Made by a program: the position numbers and the translations under genes. Positions 16,530 to 24,728 of a stretch of 30,097 bases of DNA are shown here, in pieces. The notes beneath the pieces were generated by a model. It had not been told where the DNA came from, made no database searches, and worked only from the letters and a program-made list of their open reading frames with translations. The DNA is taken from positions 1-30,097 of the forward strand of contig JAOZPW010000002.1 of the NCBI GenBank assembly GCA_029932545.1, read 5' to 3'. The DNA comes from Thermoanaerobaculales bacterium (GTDB taxonomy: Bacteria > Acidobacteriota > Thermoanaerobaculia > Thermoanaerobaculales > Sulfomarinibacteraceae). Position 1 is the stretch's first letter; every line of letters begins with the position of its first letter.

Positions 16530-17498
16530 ATGACCGATCAACCTGAACTGACAGTTGTCATCCCGGCCTTCAACGAAGAAGCCAATTTGAGGCCGATGTT
16601 TGAACGCCTTGTTGCGGCGCTGGAGAACGAGGTTGATGGCCTTGAGATCATTTTCGTTGATGACGGGTCGTCGGACGGAACCTGGAGCGGGATTTCAGAT
16701 CTTGCTGCAAGCGATGACCGCGTGCGGGGTGTGCGCTTCGCCCGCAACTTTGGGCACCAGGCGGCGGTCACCGCCGGCGTCGATGTCGCTCGAGGTCGTG
16801 CCGTGGTCCTTATTGACGCCGACCTTCAGGACCCTCCGGAGATCATCCCGGAGATGATCAGCAAGTGGCGGGATGGCTTCGAGGTCGTCTTCGCCCAACG
16901 GGAGAGCCGGGAAGGGGAGACTCTGTTCAAGAAGGCGACCGCGGCTTTGTTCTACCGTCTGCTTCACAGGGTGACCGAGGTTGACATTCCGGTGGACACC
17001 GGCGATTTTCGCCTGATGGGTCCCAGGGCACTCGAGGCATTTCGGGCTTTGCCGGAGCGCAACCGATTCATCCGTGGTCTGGTCAGTTGGATCGGTTTTC
17101 CCCAGACCGCGGTGCGCTATCGGCGTGAGGCTCGGCATGCGGGCGATACCAAGTATCCCTTCCGCAAGATGTTGCGCTTTGCCCTCGATGCCCTGACCTC
17201 GTTTTCATTTCTGCCCCTGCGCGTAGCAACTTTCCTGGGTTTTGCCGCATCGGCTTTTTCGTTCCTATATATCCTGGTTGTGTTGGTTCTCAAGGCCGTC
17301 GGTATCAGCTGGTTGGGCTACACCTCGTTGATGGCGTCGATTCTCTTCCTCGGTGGGATTCAGCTGATCATGATCGGCGTGCTGGGCGAGTACATCGCCC
17401 GGATCTTTGACGAGGTCAAACGCCGCCCGCTCTATCTTGTCGGAAACAGCACCGACGGCACGGTGCCGGTCGTGCCCCCTGATCGGCCGAATTTGTGA
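16530..17498 (+). CDS. Polyprenyl-phosphate glycosyltransferase, GT2 (DPM1/GtrB-like)
   Basis: 322 residues; ATG at 16530 with GGGAG at 16520-16524. The GT-A fold is clear: TVVIPAFNEEANL (8-20), IIFVDDGSSDGTW (about 39-51), NFGHQAAVTAGVD and LIDADLQDPPE with the DAD metal-binding motif near residue 97. DTGDFRLMGPRAL and NRFIRGLVSWIGF follow. Two C-terminal helices (about 230-290) anchor it in the membrane, as in GtrB and ArnC. It should transfer a sugar from a nucleotide donor to polyprenyl phosphate on the cytoplasmic face, making the donor that GT-C proteins use outside. The two GT-C-like neighbours upstream are natural partners. The sugar cannot be read from sequence. Confidence 0.92.
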   Translation: MTDQPELTVVIPAFNEEANLRPMFERLVAALENEVDGLEIIFVDDGSSDGTWSGISDLAASDDRVRGVRFARNFGHQAAVTAGVDVARGRAVVLIDADLQDPPEIIPEMISKWRDGFEVVFAQRESREGETLFKKATAALFYRLLHRVTEVDIPVDTGDFRLMGPRALEAFRALPERNRFIRGLVSWIGFPQTAVRYRREARHAGDTKYPFRKMLRFALDALTSFSFLPLRVATFLGFAASAFSFLYILVVLVLKAVGISWLGYTSLMASILFLGGIQLIMIGVLGEYIARIFDEVKRRPLYLVGNSTDGTVPVVPPDRPNL

Positions 17499-17520
17499 AT
17501 AACCAGCCTCCCGGCTTCCT

Positions 17521-19188
17521 TCAATTGATGTAGCCCAGGGCCTTGAGTTGCTGATCGCGCAGCTTTCGCTCCTGCTCCGTCGTTCGATTCCCGGCCTGTA
17601 GACGTGGTGGATGCTGAGACTTGGAAACGATGACCGGATTGGCCCAGAATACAAGCTCTGCCAGGTCCTCTGTATTGCTGTCAATCTCGGTGGCGATGCA
17701 CATCTCGACATGTTGGTAGGCATAATCGACAAGCGGAAAGTTCTTGCGTATCCATCGTCTTCCAGAGCTTGAGTCCAGGTTTTTGTCCACGATTATCGAG
17801 GGTCGATCACTGCTGGTGATCGTCATGGTGAACCGTGCCTGTACGTGCCGGCCTTCCAGTTTTTCGTCGTCGATTCCGAAGTGGACCTTCACGAAGGCCT
17901 GAGGCGGAATCAGCAACCCCCGGCACTCTTGATTCGATGGCAGCGGCTTGAGTTTCTTCCCGTTGATGACTTGAGTCTCGACATCGAAATCGAGGTCGAA
18001 CATATAAAGACCGGTGTCTACAAAAGGACGTTCGGCTCGGCGGACGTGGGTAGAGAGTTCGGGACGAGGGAGCGCGGCCAGTTGAGGGCAGTGTTCATAG
18101 GGTAGCCGCTCCAGCCGCATCGGATTGAACGGTGGTACCCACTCCCAAACAATTTGTCCTTCGGGGGTAATTTCGAATGCCCGTCCACTGTTGGTTGAGG
18201 TGATGAGGACGTTTTCTTCCGGCAGTGGTTGTGCTGTCCCGCCGATGGCCGAATAGAAGAACTCCGAGTTGTAGTCCCACGTCACTTTGTCCTCAGTTGG
18301 GTCGATGATCTGCACCAGGCTCCTGCGATAGGCGTTGAGATCCTCGAGTCCGTTATTGAAAAGGATGATAAGACCCTCATTGCGTTTCCCTCGATCGATC
18401 ATCACGGCCTCGTGTTGGTGGTCAAGTCCGTTGGAGTACTGCCACACCACATTGCCGGTCTGTTTGTCGATAATGAAGATCGTATGGAGGTTGCGGGCGC
18501 TGACGAGGATGTTGCCCGGCCGAAATCGTGTATCGCCGGCGTCAAAGAAGCGATTGGGGGGAAGTTCGCGGATGGAGTTGCAGTGGCTTGGATCCTCGCT
18601 CTCATTATCCCAATTTGGAAATTCTTGGCTGTGATCGAATATCGACCACGTCCAGACTGCCTGCCGCTGAGAGTCAACCTCCCACAAAGAGTCGGTATGG
18701 GTGGTGCCGTCGTACCCCAGGATCAAGATGTTACCGTTACTCAGTCTGATCAGGTCGTGATGCGGGAAGTGACCTTCGTTCGGAAGCTGGAAATACCAGA
18801 TCAGGTTGCCGTCCCAGTCGTATTCCTTGACCAGATTGTCGGCTCCGATGACCGCCAGCCTTCCTCTATGGTCCAGTCGAACTCGACCGACTGCACGCAC
18901 CTTCGGCCATGAATGAACGATATGCCCATTATTGTCGAAGACAATTGGAACCCTCCGTCTGTAGAGGCCGAGATTGAATCCTGGTGAGGCCTCGTCAGGC
19001 ACCGAGGTTCTGACCCAGGGCTCGGGATCCAGATCACGGAGTTCAAAATGAAGGTCGTCGAGTTGCTCGGGTTGGTCGATCTCGGATCGCTCAAGAGGCC
19101 GCCATGGTTCCTCCCGTGACCTCATATGATGAATAACGGCCACAGTAAACCCCACGATGACGACGAGCACGAGGCACCTTTTCAACAT
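17521..19188 (-). CDS. Arylsulfotransferase (ASST)-like, membrane-anchored beta-propeller protein
   Basis: 555 residues from ATG at 19188, chosen because a signal-anchor helix (LKRCLVLVVIVGFTVAVI) then lies at the N-terminus. The body shows ASST-type propeller blades: SPGFNLGLYRRRVPIVFDNNG, HFPHHDLIRLSNGNILILG, PSHCNSIRELPPN, GNILVSARNLHTIFIID and TGNVVWQYSNGLDHQHEAVMI. The His-rich blade ends match positions of substrate and catalytic His in ASST relatives, but I cannot align them exactly. A C-terminal beta domain of unknown role follows, ending in LKALGYIN. Enzymes of this family move sulfate between phenolic compounds in the periplasm; many homologues are uncharacterised. It is convergent with the GT2 gene, 22 nt apart. 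Confidence 0.75.
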   Translation of the reverse strand: MLKRCLVLVVIVGFTVAVIHHMRSREEPWRPLERSEIDQPEQLDDLHFELRDLDPEPWVRTSVPDEASPGFNLGLYRRRVPIVFDNNGHIVHSWPKVRAVGRVRLDHRGRLAVIGADNLVKEYDWDGNLIWYFQLPNEGHFPHHDLIRLSNGNILILGYDGTTHTDSLWEVDSQRQAVWTWSIFDHSQEFPNWDNESEDPSHCNSIRELPPNRFFDAGDTRFRPGNILVSARNLHTIFIIDKQTGNVVWQYSNGLDHQHEAVMIDRGKRNEGLIILFNNGLEDLNAYRRSLVQIIDPTEDKVTWDYNSEFFYSAIGGTAQPLPEENVLITSTNSGRAFEITPEGQIVWEWVPPFNPMRLERLPYEHCPQLAALPRPELSTHVRRAERPFVDTGLYMFDLDFDVETQVINGKKLKPLPSNQECRGLLIPPQAFVKVHFGIDDEKLEGRHVQARFTMTITSSDRPSIIVDKNLDSSSGRRWIRKNFPLVDYAYQHVEMCIATEIDSNTEDLAELVFWANPVIVSKSQHPPRLQAGNRTTEQERKLRDQQLKALGYIN

Positions 19189-19334
19189 TTGCAGGGGCCA
19201 TGGATTGTGCGCGACATGGGCGTTTGACCTGTGGGGAAACCAGCGAAATCGATGGTGCGTTCCTTTCCGAGACTGCAGCACTATACAACCAACCCGGCGG
19301 AGCCGGAGCCAAAGATGACAGGCCGGCCACCGGG

Positions 19335-19352
19335 CAGCTCTCAGCTGACAGC
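19335..19352. repeat. Short heptamer tract (CAGCTCT/CAGCTGA)
   Basis: Two heptamers and a partial third in the 329-nt gap between the divergent ASST-like gene and the leader ORF. Apart from this tract and the promoter at 19427-19455 I see nothing in that gap. Confidence 0.6.
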
Positions 19353-19426
19353 GCGACTTATCCCAAGGTCTGCCTCGTAAGTTCGAAGCAGTTCGAGGAC
19401 CAGTTGCTAACCGAAGGCAAGCTCCT

Positions 19427-19455
19427 TTGACAAGAACTCCATATTCGACGATATT
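19427..19455 (+). promoter_or_regulatory. Promoter of the molybdopterin oxidoreductase unit
   Basis: A perfect TTGACA at 19427-19432, a 17-nt spacer and GATATT at 19450-19455 (four of six). Transcription would start near 19462, about 56 nt before the leader ORF. Confidence 0.5.
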
Positions 19456-19517
19456 GCCCTTAAGCCCTGTGCGGCAAAGGACGTCGGTGAAAAGGTGTCA
19501 CGGAAGTGGAGGAGTTC

Positions 19518-19574
19518 ATGGGTGTGGTTCGAGGTGTTGGGGTTGGATTTCTGGGATTGGTGCTTGCCTTTTGA
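19518..19574 (+). CDS. 18-residue hydrophobic leader ORF coupled to the oxidoreductase
   Basis: ATG at 19518 follows a strong GGAGGAG (19508-19514) at ideal spacing. It encodes MGVVRGVGVGFLGLVLAF, then TGA at 19572-19574. That stop overlaps the TTG start of the oxidoreductase (TTGA), the same kind of junction seen between operon genes elsewhere in the window. The oxidoreductase start has no Shine-Dalgarno of its own. The peptide could be a translation-coupling leader. It could also be the true N-terminal signal of the oxidoreductase, disconnected by a frameshift. Confidence 0.5.
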   Translation: MGVVRGVGVGFLGLVLAF

Positions 19575-21745
19575 ACAGGATTTCGACCCATTTTCGCATT
19601 TGCAATCTATGTGAGGCAGCCTGTGGCTTGAGGATCGAGGTCGAGGATGGTGGTGTCACGTCGATCCGAGGCGATCGTGATGATCCCTTCAGTCGTGGTC
19701 ATATCTGTCCTAAAGCCATAGCTTTGAAGGATATTCAGGAAGATTCGGATCGCCTCAAGATGCCGGTTCGGCGCGCCGGCAATGGAGAATGGGAAGAGAT
19801 CGGCTGGCAGGAGGCCCTCGACGAAGCCGCTGAAAGGATGGCGTCCGTCCAGAAGAAGTATGGCAGGGACGCCCTGGCGATCTATCGTGGCAATCCGAAC
19901 TCTCACAACTACGGATCCCTGCTCTTGGCCCCGCCTCTGCTTCGGTCATTGAGGTCGAAGAATACCTATTCGGCGACATCGGTGGATCAGTTGCCGCACC
20001 ACTTGGCGGCGATGCTGATGTTTGGTCACCAGCTTCTGTTGCCTGTGCCGGATATCGACCGGACCCGTTTCATGCTGATCCTCGGTGCCAATCCTGTGGT
20101 TTCGAACGGTAGCATGATGACCGCCCCCGGATTCAAAGATCGACTGCAGGCCCTCAAACAGCGGGGCGGGACCATCGTCGTGGTCGATCCGAGGCGCACC
20201 GAGACCGCGGAAATCGCCCAGAGGCACCTTTTTATTCGACCGGGGACCGACGCCTTCCTGTTGGCATCCTTGCTTCATGTCCTTTTTGCCGAGGGACTGG
20301 TCGACCTGGGGCGCCTGCAGGGCCTGTGCAGCTCATTTTCAGGGCTGGGTGAGATCTTCGAAGACATGACTCCGGAGCGGGTTGCGCCGATCACGGCAGT
20401 CGATGCCGGGAGCATCAGGGAGCTGGCGTTGGAATTTGCCGCGGCAGAGTCAGCCGTCTGCTACGGGCGCATGGGTGTTTCGACCCAAGGCTTCGGAGGG
20501 CTCTGCCTCTGGATGATCAATCTCTTGAACATCGTCACAGGTAATTTCGACAGGGTAGGAGGGGCGATGTTCCCGGAACCCGCGATTGATCTACTTTCCT
20601 CGGTCGGTCGTGGGCGCCTCGGGCGGTGGAGTAGTCGGGTCCGGGATCTGCCGGAGTTTGGAGGTGAGCTTCCGGTGTCGACTCTGGCTGAAGAGATCTT
20701 GAGCGAGGGAGACGGTCAGGTCCGCGCATTGTTGACCATTGCCGGCAACCCGGTGCTGTCGACCCCGAATGGCCGACAACTTGACGCGGCGCTCGGGCAG
20801 CTTGAGAGTATGGTGGCCATCGATTTCTATATCAATGAAACGACCCGACATGCAAATCTGATTCTGCCGCCCACGCCTGCTCTCGAACGTGACCATTACG
20901 ATCTGGTCTTCAATATCCTGGCCGTTCGTAATGTTGCGCGTTACTCCAAGCCGGTATTCAAGGCTGCAAAGGACGCCCTCCACGAGTGGCAAATTTTGTC
21001 GGAACTGCACCGTCGTCTCGATCGCGGTGGCTTCGGCGCACAACTGCGGCGCACTTTTCTCTCTCGACTCGGCCCACGCCGATTGGTCGATTTGGGGCTC
21101 CGGAGGGGCCCCTACGGTTCGTTGCTTCCCGGAAGGGGTCTGAGCCTGGCCCGACTGGAAGAGGCGGTTCACGGGATGGATTTGGGACCGCTCCAGCCGT
21201 GCATCGAGCGGCGTCTGCAAACGACGAACCGGAAGATTGACTTGGCGCCGACGCCTTACGTGCAGGATCTGGAGCGACTTCGCCAGGAACTCGAACCCAA
21301 CGAGGTGGTTAGTGATCGCGGAATGACTCTGATCGGCCGGCGTCATCTGCGCAGCAACAACTCGTGGATGCACAACTATGGCCGGCTGATGGGCGGCAAG
21401 GATCGCTGCACCCTCCTGATGCACTCGGAGGATGCCGGCCGCAGAGGCCTGGAGAGCGGACAGTTGGTCGAGGTCAGTTCCCGTGTCGGCCGGGTGACCG
21501 TGGCGCTTGAGGTCACCGACGAGATGATGCCGGGCGTTGTCAGTCTCCCCCACGGCTGGGGCCACAATCTGGAGGGCGTCCACCTGGCGACGGCGCAGCA
21601 GCATCCCGGTGTCAACATCAACGATCTGACCGACGAACTCCGGGTCGATCCCCTGACCGGCAACGCGGCCTTCAGTGGCGTCCCGGTGTGGGTTAGCGAC
21701 TTATCCACGAACTGCTTCGAAAAAACGAGGCAAACCTCAGGATAA
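19571..21745 (+). CDS. Molybdopterin oxidoreductase (DMSO reductase superfamily)
   Basis: 724 residues from TTG at 19571, picked because the protein then begins RISTHFRICNLCEAACGL as in relatives. A 4Fe-4S motif is clear: C-x2-C-x3-C, then GHICPKA. The Mo-bis-MGD fold follows: RGNPNSHNYG, MLILGANPVVSNGSMM, VVVDPRRTETA, LFIRPGTDAFL, GRMGVSTQGFGG and NLLNIVTGNFDRVGGAMF, then VRALLTIAGNPV. The C-terminal cap has LRSNNSWMHN, VVSLPHGWGHN and VNINDLTD. There is no Tat signal, so it is probably cytoplasmic. The Mo ligand residue is not evident; the expected region reads SVDQLPHH, without Cys or Sec. No electron-transfer partner is encoded nearby, so substrate and acceptor are unknown. Confidence 0.88.
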   Translation: MNRISTHFRICNLCEAACGLRIEVEDGGVTSIRGDRDDPFSRGHICPKAIALKDIQEDSDRLKMPVRRAGNGEWEEIGWQEALDEAAERMASVQKKYGRDALAIYRGNPNSHNYGSLLLAPPLLRSLRSKNTYSATSVDQLPHHLAAMLMFGHQLLLPVPDIDRTRFMLILGANPVVSNGSMMTAPGFKDRLQALKQRGGTIVVVDPRRTETAEIAQRHLFIRPGTDAFLLASLLHVLFAEGLVDLGRLQGLCSSFSGLGEIFEDMTPERVAPITAVDAGSIRELALEFAAAESAVCYGRMGVSTQGFGGLCLWMINLLNIVTGNFDRVGGAMFPEPAIDLLSSVGRGRLGRWSSRVRDLPEFGGELPVSTLAEEILSEGDGQVRALLTIAGNPVLSTPNGRQLDAALGQLESMVAIDFYINETTRHANLILPPTPALERDHYDLVFNILAVRNVARYSKPVFKAAKDALHEWQILSELHRRLDRGGFGAQLRRTFLSRLGPRRLVDLGLRRGPYGSLLPGRGLSLARLEEAVHGMDLGPLQPCIERRLQTTNRKIDLAPTPYVQDLERLRQELEPNEVVSDRGMTLIGRRHLRSNNSWMHNYGRLMGGKDRCTLLMHSEDAGRRGLESGQLVEVSSRVGRVTVALEVTDEMMPGVVSLPHGWGHNLEGVHLATAQQHPGVNINDLTDELRVDPLTGNAAFSGVPVWVSDLSTNCFEKTRQTSG

Positions 21746-21750
21746 GACGC

Positions 21751-21766
21751 GCTGTCAGCTGTCAGC
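21751..21766. repeat. Short heptamer tract (GCTGTCA x2)
   Basis: Two tandem GCTGTCA copies plus GC, right after the oxidoreductase stop. Same family as the 10-copy tract at 24175. Confidence 0.6.
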
Positions 21767-21853
21767 CCGCGATTGCCATGCCATCGGTACCGATCGCTTC
21801 GCGAGGAATCGGACCTCTGGATCCGATCAGAACTGATCGAGCCCGCTGTCCGA

Positions 21854-21884
21854 CTGAGAGCTGAGAGCTGATAGCTGAGAGCTA
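21854..21884. repeat. Heptamer tract (CTGAGAG type)
   Basis: CTGAGAG, CTGAGAG, CTGATAG, CTGAGAG, then CTA. This is the reverse complement of the GCTNTCA family, 75 nt upstream of the SLC12 gene. Confidence 0.85.
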
Positions 21885-21922
21885 CCCGGCGGGGGCTCCG
21901 CCGGGTTGAGATCCCCTCCGGT

Positions 21923-21951
21923 TTGCGGCGTGGTCCGGGCTCCTGTAGCGT
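21923..21951 (+). promoter_or_regulatory. Promoter of the SLC12-type gene, probably leaderless
   Basis: TTGCGG at 21923-21928, 17-nt spacer, TAGCGT at 21946-21951. ATG 21959 follows 7 nt later, so the message would start at the start codon. No Shine-Dalgarno is present. Confidence 0.4.
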
Positions 21952-21958
21952 GGTGCCG

Positions 21959-24172
21959 ATGCCGGCTCACACCTCGACAGAGGTCTCCGTCGTGAAATTC
22001 GGGACGTTTCTTGGAGTCTTTACTCCCAGCATCCTGACCATCCTCGGGCTGATCATGTACCTGAGGTTCGGCTGGGTGGTCGGAAACCTCGGTCTCGCCC
22101 TGACCCTGGTTGTGGTTCTTCTGGCAAGTTCCATAACCTTCATTACGGCTCTCAGTGCCTCGGCCGTCGCCACCAATATGCGGGTCGGTGTCGGTGGCGA
22201 GTACTACATGATCTCTCGCAGTCTGGGGCTCGAGCTCGGCGGTGCGATCGGCATCCCTCTGTTTTTGTGCCGGACCCTGAGCATCACGTTCTACAGCTTC
22301 GGTCTGGTGGAGTCGATCCTTGCATTCTGGCCGGTGGCCTGGGGTGAGATGCCGGCCTACACAGGGCAGCTCTGTGCTGCGGTGATCATCATCGGAATCA
22401 CTGCGGTCTCCGGCAGGAGTGCGGCCATGGCCTTGAAGCTGCAGATTCCGATCATGGTGGCCGTTGGCGCCTCGCTGATCGCACTGGTCATCGGTGCGAT
22501 TATCGGCGGGCTACAGGCGCCGGAAATGAGCCCAACCTACCGCACGGCGCCTCAGGGCTTTTGGTATGTGTTTGCGGTCTTCTTTCCGGCGGTGACCGGA
22601 TTTACTGCGGGCATCGGCATGAGCGGTGATCTCAAGGATCCGCGCCGGTCGATCCCCCGCGGGACCCTACTTGCGGTCATTATCGGTACATTAATTTACT
22701 TGGTCATCCCGATTATCCTGGGCTTCACTGCCCGGGTCAGTCCGGAGGAGCTTGCCCAGCCAGGGATCATTTGGACAAAGGTCGCCGTGCTCGGAGCGTG
22801 GCTGGTATTCCCTGGACTGTGGGGCGCCATCCTGTCGTCTGCATTCGGCAGTGTGCTCGGAGCGCCGAGGGTGCTCCAGGCGCTGGCCAGCGACGGTCTG
22901 GCACCCGGATTTCTGGCCCGACTTTCCAAATCTGGGCAGCCGACTCTTGCCACGTGGATCAGTGGTGCCATCGCCCTTGGTGCGGTCGTACTCGGCGGAC
23001 TCAACGCGGTGGCGCAGTTTGTCACTATTCTGTTTCTGACCCTCTACGTCACCGTCAATATTGCCGCAGCGATTGAGAAGTTGGTTGACGACCCCAGCTA
23101 CCGCCCGACCATCAATGTCCCGTGGTTTGTTTCGCTGCTCGGCTCGCTTGGCGCGGTCGTGATGATGTTCCTGATCAACCCCTGGGCGTGTGTGGCAGCG
23201 GTCATCCTCGAAATTTCGCTCTACTCGTTCCTCAGGCGGCGGGCGCTGCGCAAACAGTGGGGTGATGTATGGGCCGGTCTCTGGGTTGCGGTTGCACGTT
23301 TCGCCTTGATCAACCTGCGAGCCCACTCCGGCAATCCACGCAACTGGCGACCTCATATCCTTCTGTTTGCGGGGGATCCGGTCAAACGAATCAATCTGGT
23401 CCGACTGGCGGCCTGGTTCAACCAGAACCGCGGTGTGGTCACCGTGTGCCAGTTGGTCGTCGGTGACCTCAAGGAAAGGCGCCACGATGCCGAACTCCTA
23501 CAGAAGGATATGGAAAAAGACCTCGAGGAGGCAGGGCTGGTCGCTTTCGCCGACGTCGATGTCGTCGAGTCGTTCGAAAGTGGAGTGATCAACGTGACCC
23601 AGGCCAACGGCATCGCAGGTCTGCGTTCGAACACCGTGATGTTCGGCTGGCCGCGACGGCTGGAGAGGCTGGAGAGCCAGTTGCGGATCATGCGCGCCGT
23701 GTGCAACGCCGGCAAGAGTACGGTGATTGCCAGGATCAATCGAGATCACCCGTTCGGCCGCCGGGACCGGATTGATTTGTGGTGGGGCGGTCAGCAGAAC
23801 AACGGTGATTTAATGCTGCTGTTGGCCTACCTTCTCAGCCTCAATCCGGAGTGGCGGGAGGCGAGGATCGTCATTCGCGCCATTGCTCGCAGCGAGGAGG
23901 AGCGCAGAGAACAGGAGGCAGGTCTCAAGGCGTTGCTCCCGGAGATCCGGATCAATGCGGAGACCCAGATCATCGTCAAACCTCAGAATCAGACTGTTGC
24001 CGAGGTGATCCAAAACACCAGCCAGGGGGCCGCGGTGGTGTTCCTTGGTCTGATGGAACCGGAGCCAGGAACCGAGGCGGAATATGCCAGGGGCTTGGCT
24101 TCTCTGGTTGAACCGCTGAACACAACGATCTTCGTGCGTAACGCCGGTGAGTTCGCCGGGCAGTTGATATAG
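21959..24172 (+). CDS. SLC12-type cation-chloride cotransporter family protein
   Basis: 737 residues from ATG at 21959. The APC-fold first helix is unmistakable for SLC12 (KFGTFLGVFTPSILTILGLIMYLRFGWVVGNLG), followed by GVGGEYYMISRSLG. About 12 helices fill residues 15-460, with FPAVTGFTAGIGMSGDLKDPRRSIPRGT near 205-235. The soluble C-terminal part (about 465-737) resembles the universal-stress-like cytoplasmic domain of bacterial and eukaryotic SLC12 members (NWRPHILLFAG). These carriers move chloride with potassium and/or sodium; which ions here is unknown. The gene appears to be monocistronic, between two heptamer-repeat tracts. Confidence 0.9.
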   Translation: MPAHTSTEVSVVKFGTFLGVFTPSILTILGLIMYLRFGWVVGNLGLALTLVVVLLASSITFITALSASAVATNMRVGVGGEYYMISRSLGLELGGAIGIPLFLCRTLSITFYSFGLVESILAFWPVAWGEMPAYTGQLCAAVIIIGITAVSGRSAAMALKLQIPIMVAVGASLIALVIGAIIGGLQAPEMSPTYRTAPQGFWYVFAVFFPAVTGFTAGIGMSGDLKDPRRSIPRGTLLAVIIGTLIYLVIPIILGFTARVSPEELAQPGIIWTKVAVLGAWLVFPGLWGAILSSAFGSVLGAPRVLQALASDGLAPGFLARLSKSGQPTLATWISGAIALGAVVLGGLNAVAQFVTILFLTLYVTVNIAAAIEKLVDDPSYRPTINVPWFVSLLGSLGAVVMMFLINPWACVAAVILEISLYSFLRRRALRKQWGDVWAGLWVAVARFALINLRAHSGNPRNWRPHILLFAGDPVKRINLVRLAAWFNQNRGVVTVCQLVVGDLKERRHDAELLQKDMEKDLEEAGLVAFADVDVVESFESGVINVTQANGIAGLRSNTVMFGWPRRLERLESQLRIMRAVCNAGKSTVIARINRDHPFGRRDRIDLWWGGQQNNGDLMLLLAYLLSLNPEWREARIVIRAIARSEEERREQEAGLKALLPEIRINAETQIIVKPQNQTVAEVIQNTSQGAAVVFLGLMEPEPGTEAEYARGLASLVEPLNTTIFVRNAGEFAGQLI

Positions 24173-24174
24173 AA

Positions 24175-24247
24175 GCTGTCAGCTGTCAGCTCTCAGCTCT
24201 CAGCTCTCAGCTTTCAGCTTTTAGCTCTCAGCTGTCAGCTCTCAGCT
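24175..24247. repeat. 10-copy heptamer tract, GCTNTCA
   Basis: Ten head-to-tail heptamers starting 3 nt after the SLC12 stop: GCTGTCA, GCTCTCA or GCTTTCA variants, one GCTTTTA, then GCT. Each unit boundary recreates CAGCT, so the tract is rich in AGCT palindromes. It is too short and spacer-less to be a CRISPR. Confidence 0.95.
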
Positions 24248-24277
24248 TGGCCTTCTGCAAAGAGCTACAACAAGAGC

Positions 24278-24311
24278 AGCCACAAAAAGGTACGAAAAAG
24301 CACAAAAAAGG
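24278..24311. repeat. A-rich repeat, second copy of the GGCACAAAAA family
   Basis: AGCCACAAAAAGGTACGAAA continues as AAGCACAAAAAAGG. It is close to the arm at 351-373. The rest of 24312-24431 shows no gene. Confidence 0.7.
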
Positions 24312-24431
24312 AAACAAGAAGAGTATCCCCTTCTGATTCGCTATCAGGCTCTCGTCGATCAGGCCTCCGAGCCCCAAGGTGAGTGGATTGAAACTTCAAA
24401 GAGTATCGATTCGATCGACCTGGCGCGGAGA

Positions 24432-24728
24432 TCAACCCCCATAGCTGATCGCTCCTGGGTCTCCGGATCCTTTTGAGCTTGGGGGATCGGTGAACAGCCA
24501 CCAGGCTCCGGCGCTGATCACTCCCAGGGTGGCAACAATGATGGCGGCATCTTTTCCGACCGTTGCATAGAGAATCGCAGCGATGATCAGTGCTGCTGCG
24601 GCGATGCCGGAAGCGATGCGCGCTTTGCGGTTGAATCCGGAGGCGGTAACGCCCAGGCAGCAATGCTTGTATTTCTTTCCGCTGCCGCAGGGGCAGGGGT
24701 CGTTACGGTTGACCTGTGAGTGTGTCAC
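24432..24728 (-). CDS. Small membrane protein with N-terminal SEC-C zinc motif
   Basis: 98 residues. NRNDPCPCGSGKKYKHCC at residues 8-25 is a complete SEC-C motif (CxC...CC), known from SecA tails and many small proteins, that binds Zn. Two predicted helices follow (about 38-58 and 62-79), then a Gly/Ser-rich tail. The start ATG overlaps the stop of the GYF-DUF4282 gene by 4 nt, so the two form an operon. SEC-C motifs can contact ribosomes or SecB; here the membrane location suggests a role near the translocon, but that is a guess. Confidence 0.8.
   Translation of the reverse strand: MTHSQVNRNDPCPCGSGKKYKHCCLGVTASGFNRKARIASGIAAAALIIAAILYATVGKDAAIIVATLGVISAGAWWLFTDPPSSKGSGDPGAISYGG

Noticed and set aside
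20591..21604. 337-codon open frame on the minus strand
   Set aside because: It lies wholly inside the molybdopterin oxidoreductase and its protein is a low-complexity shadow.
24175..24247. CRISPR-like array
   Set aside because: The unit is 7 nt with no spacers, and there are no cas genes in the window. It is a simple tandem repeat.
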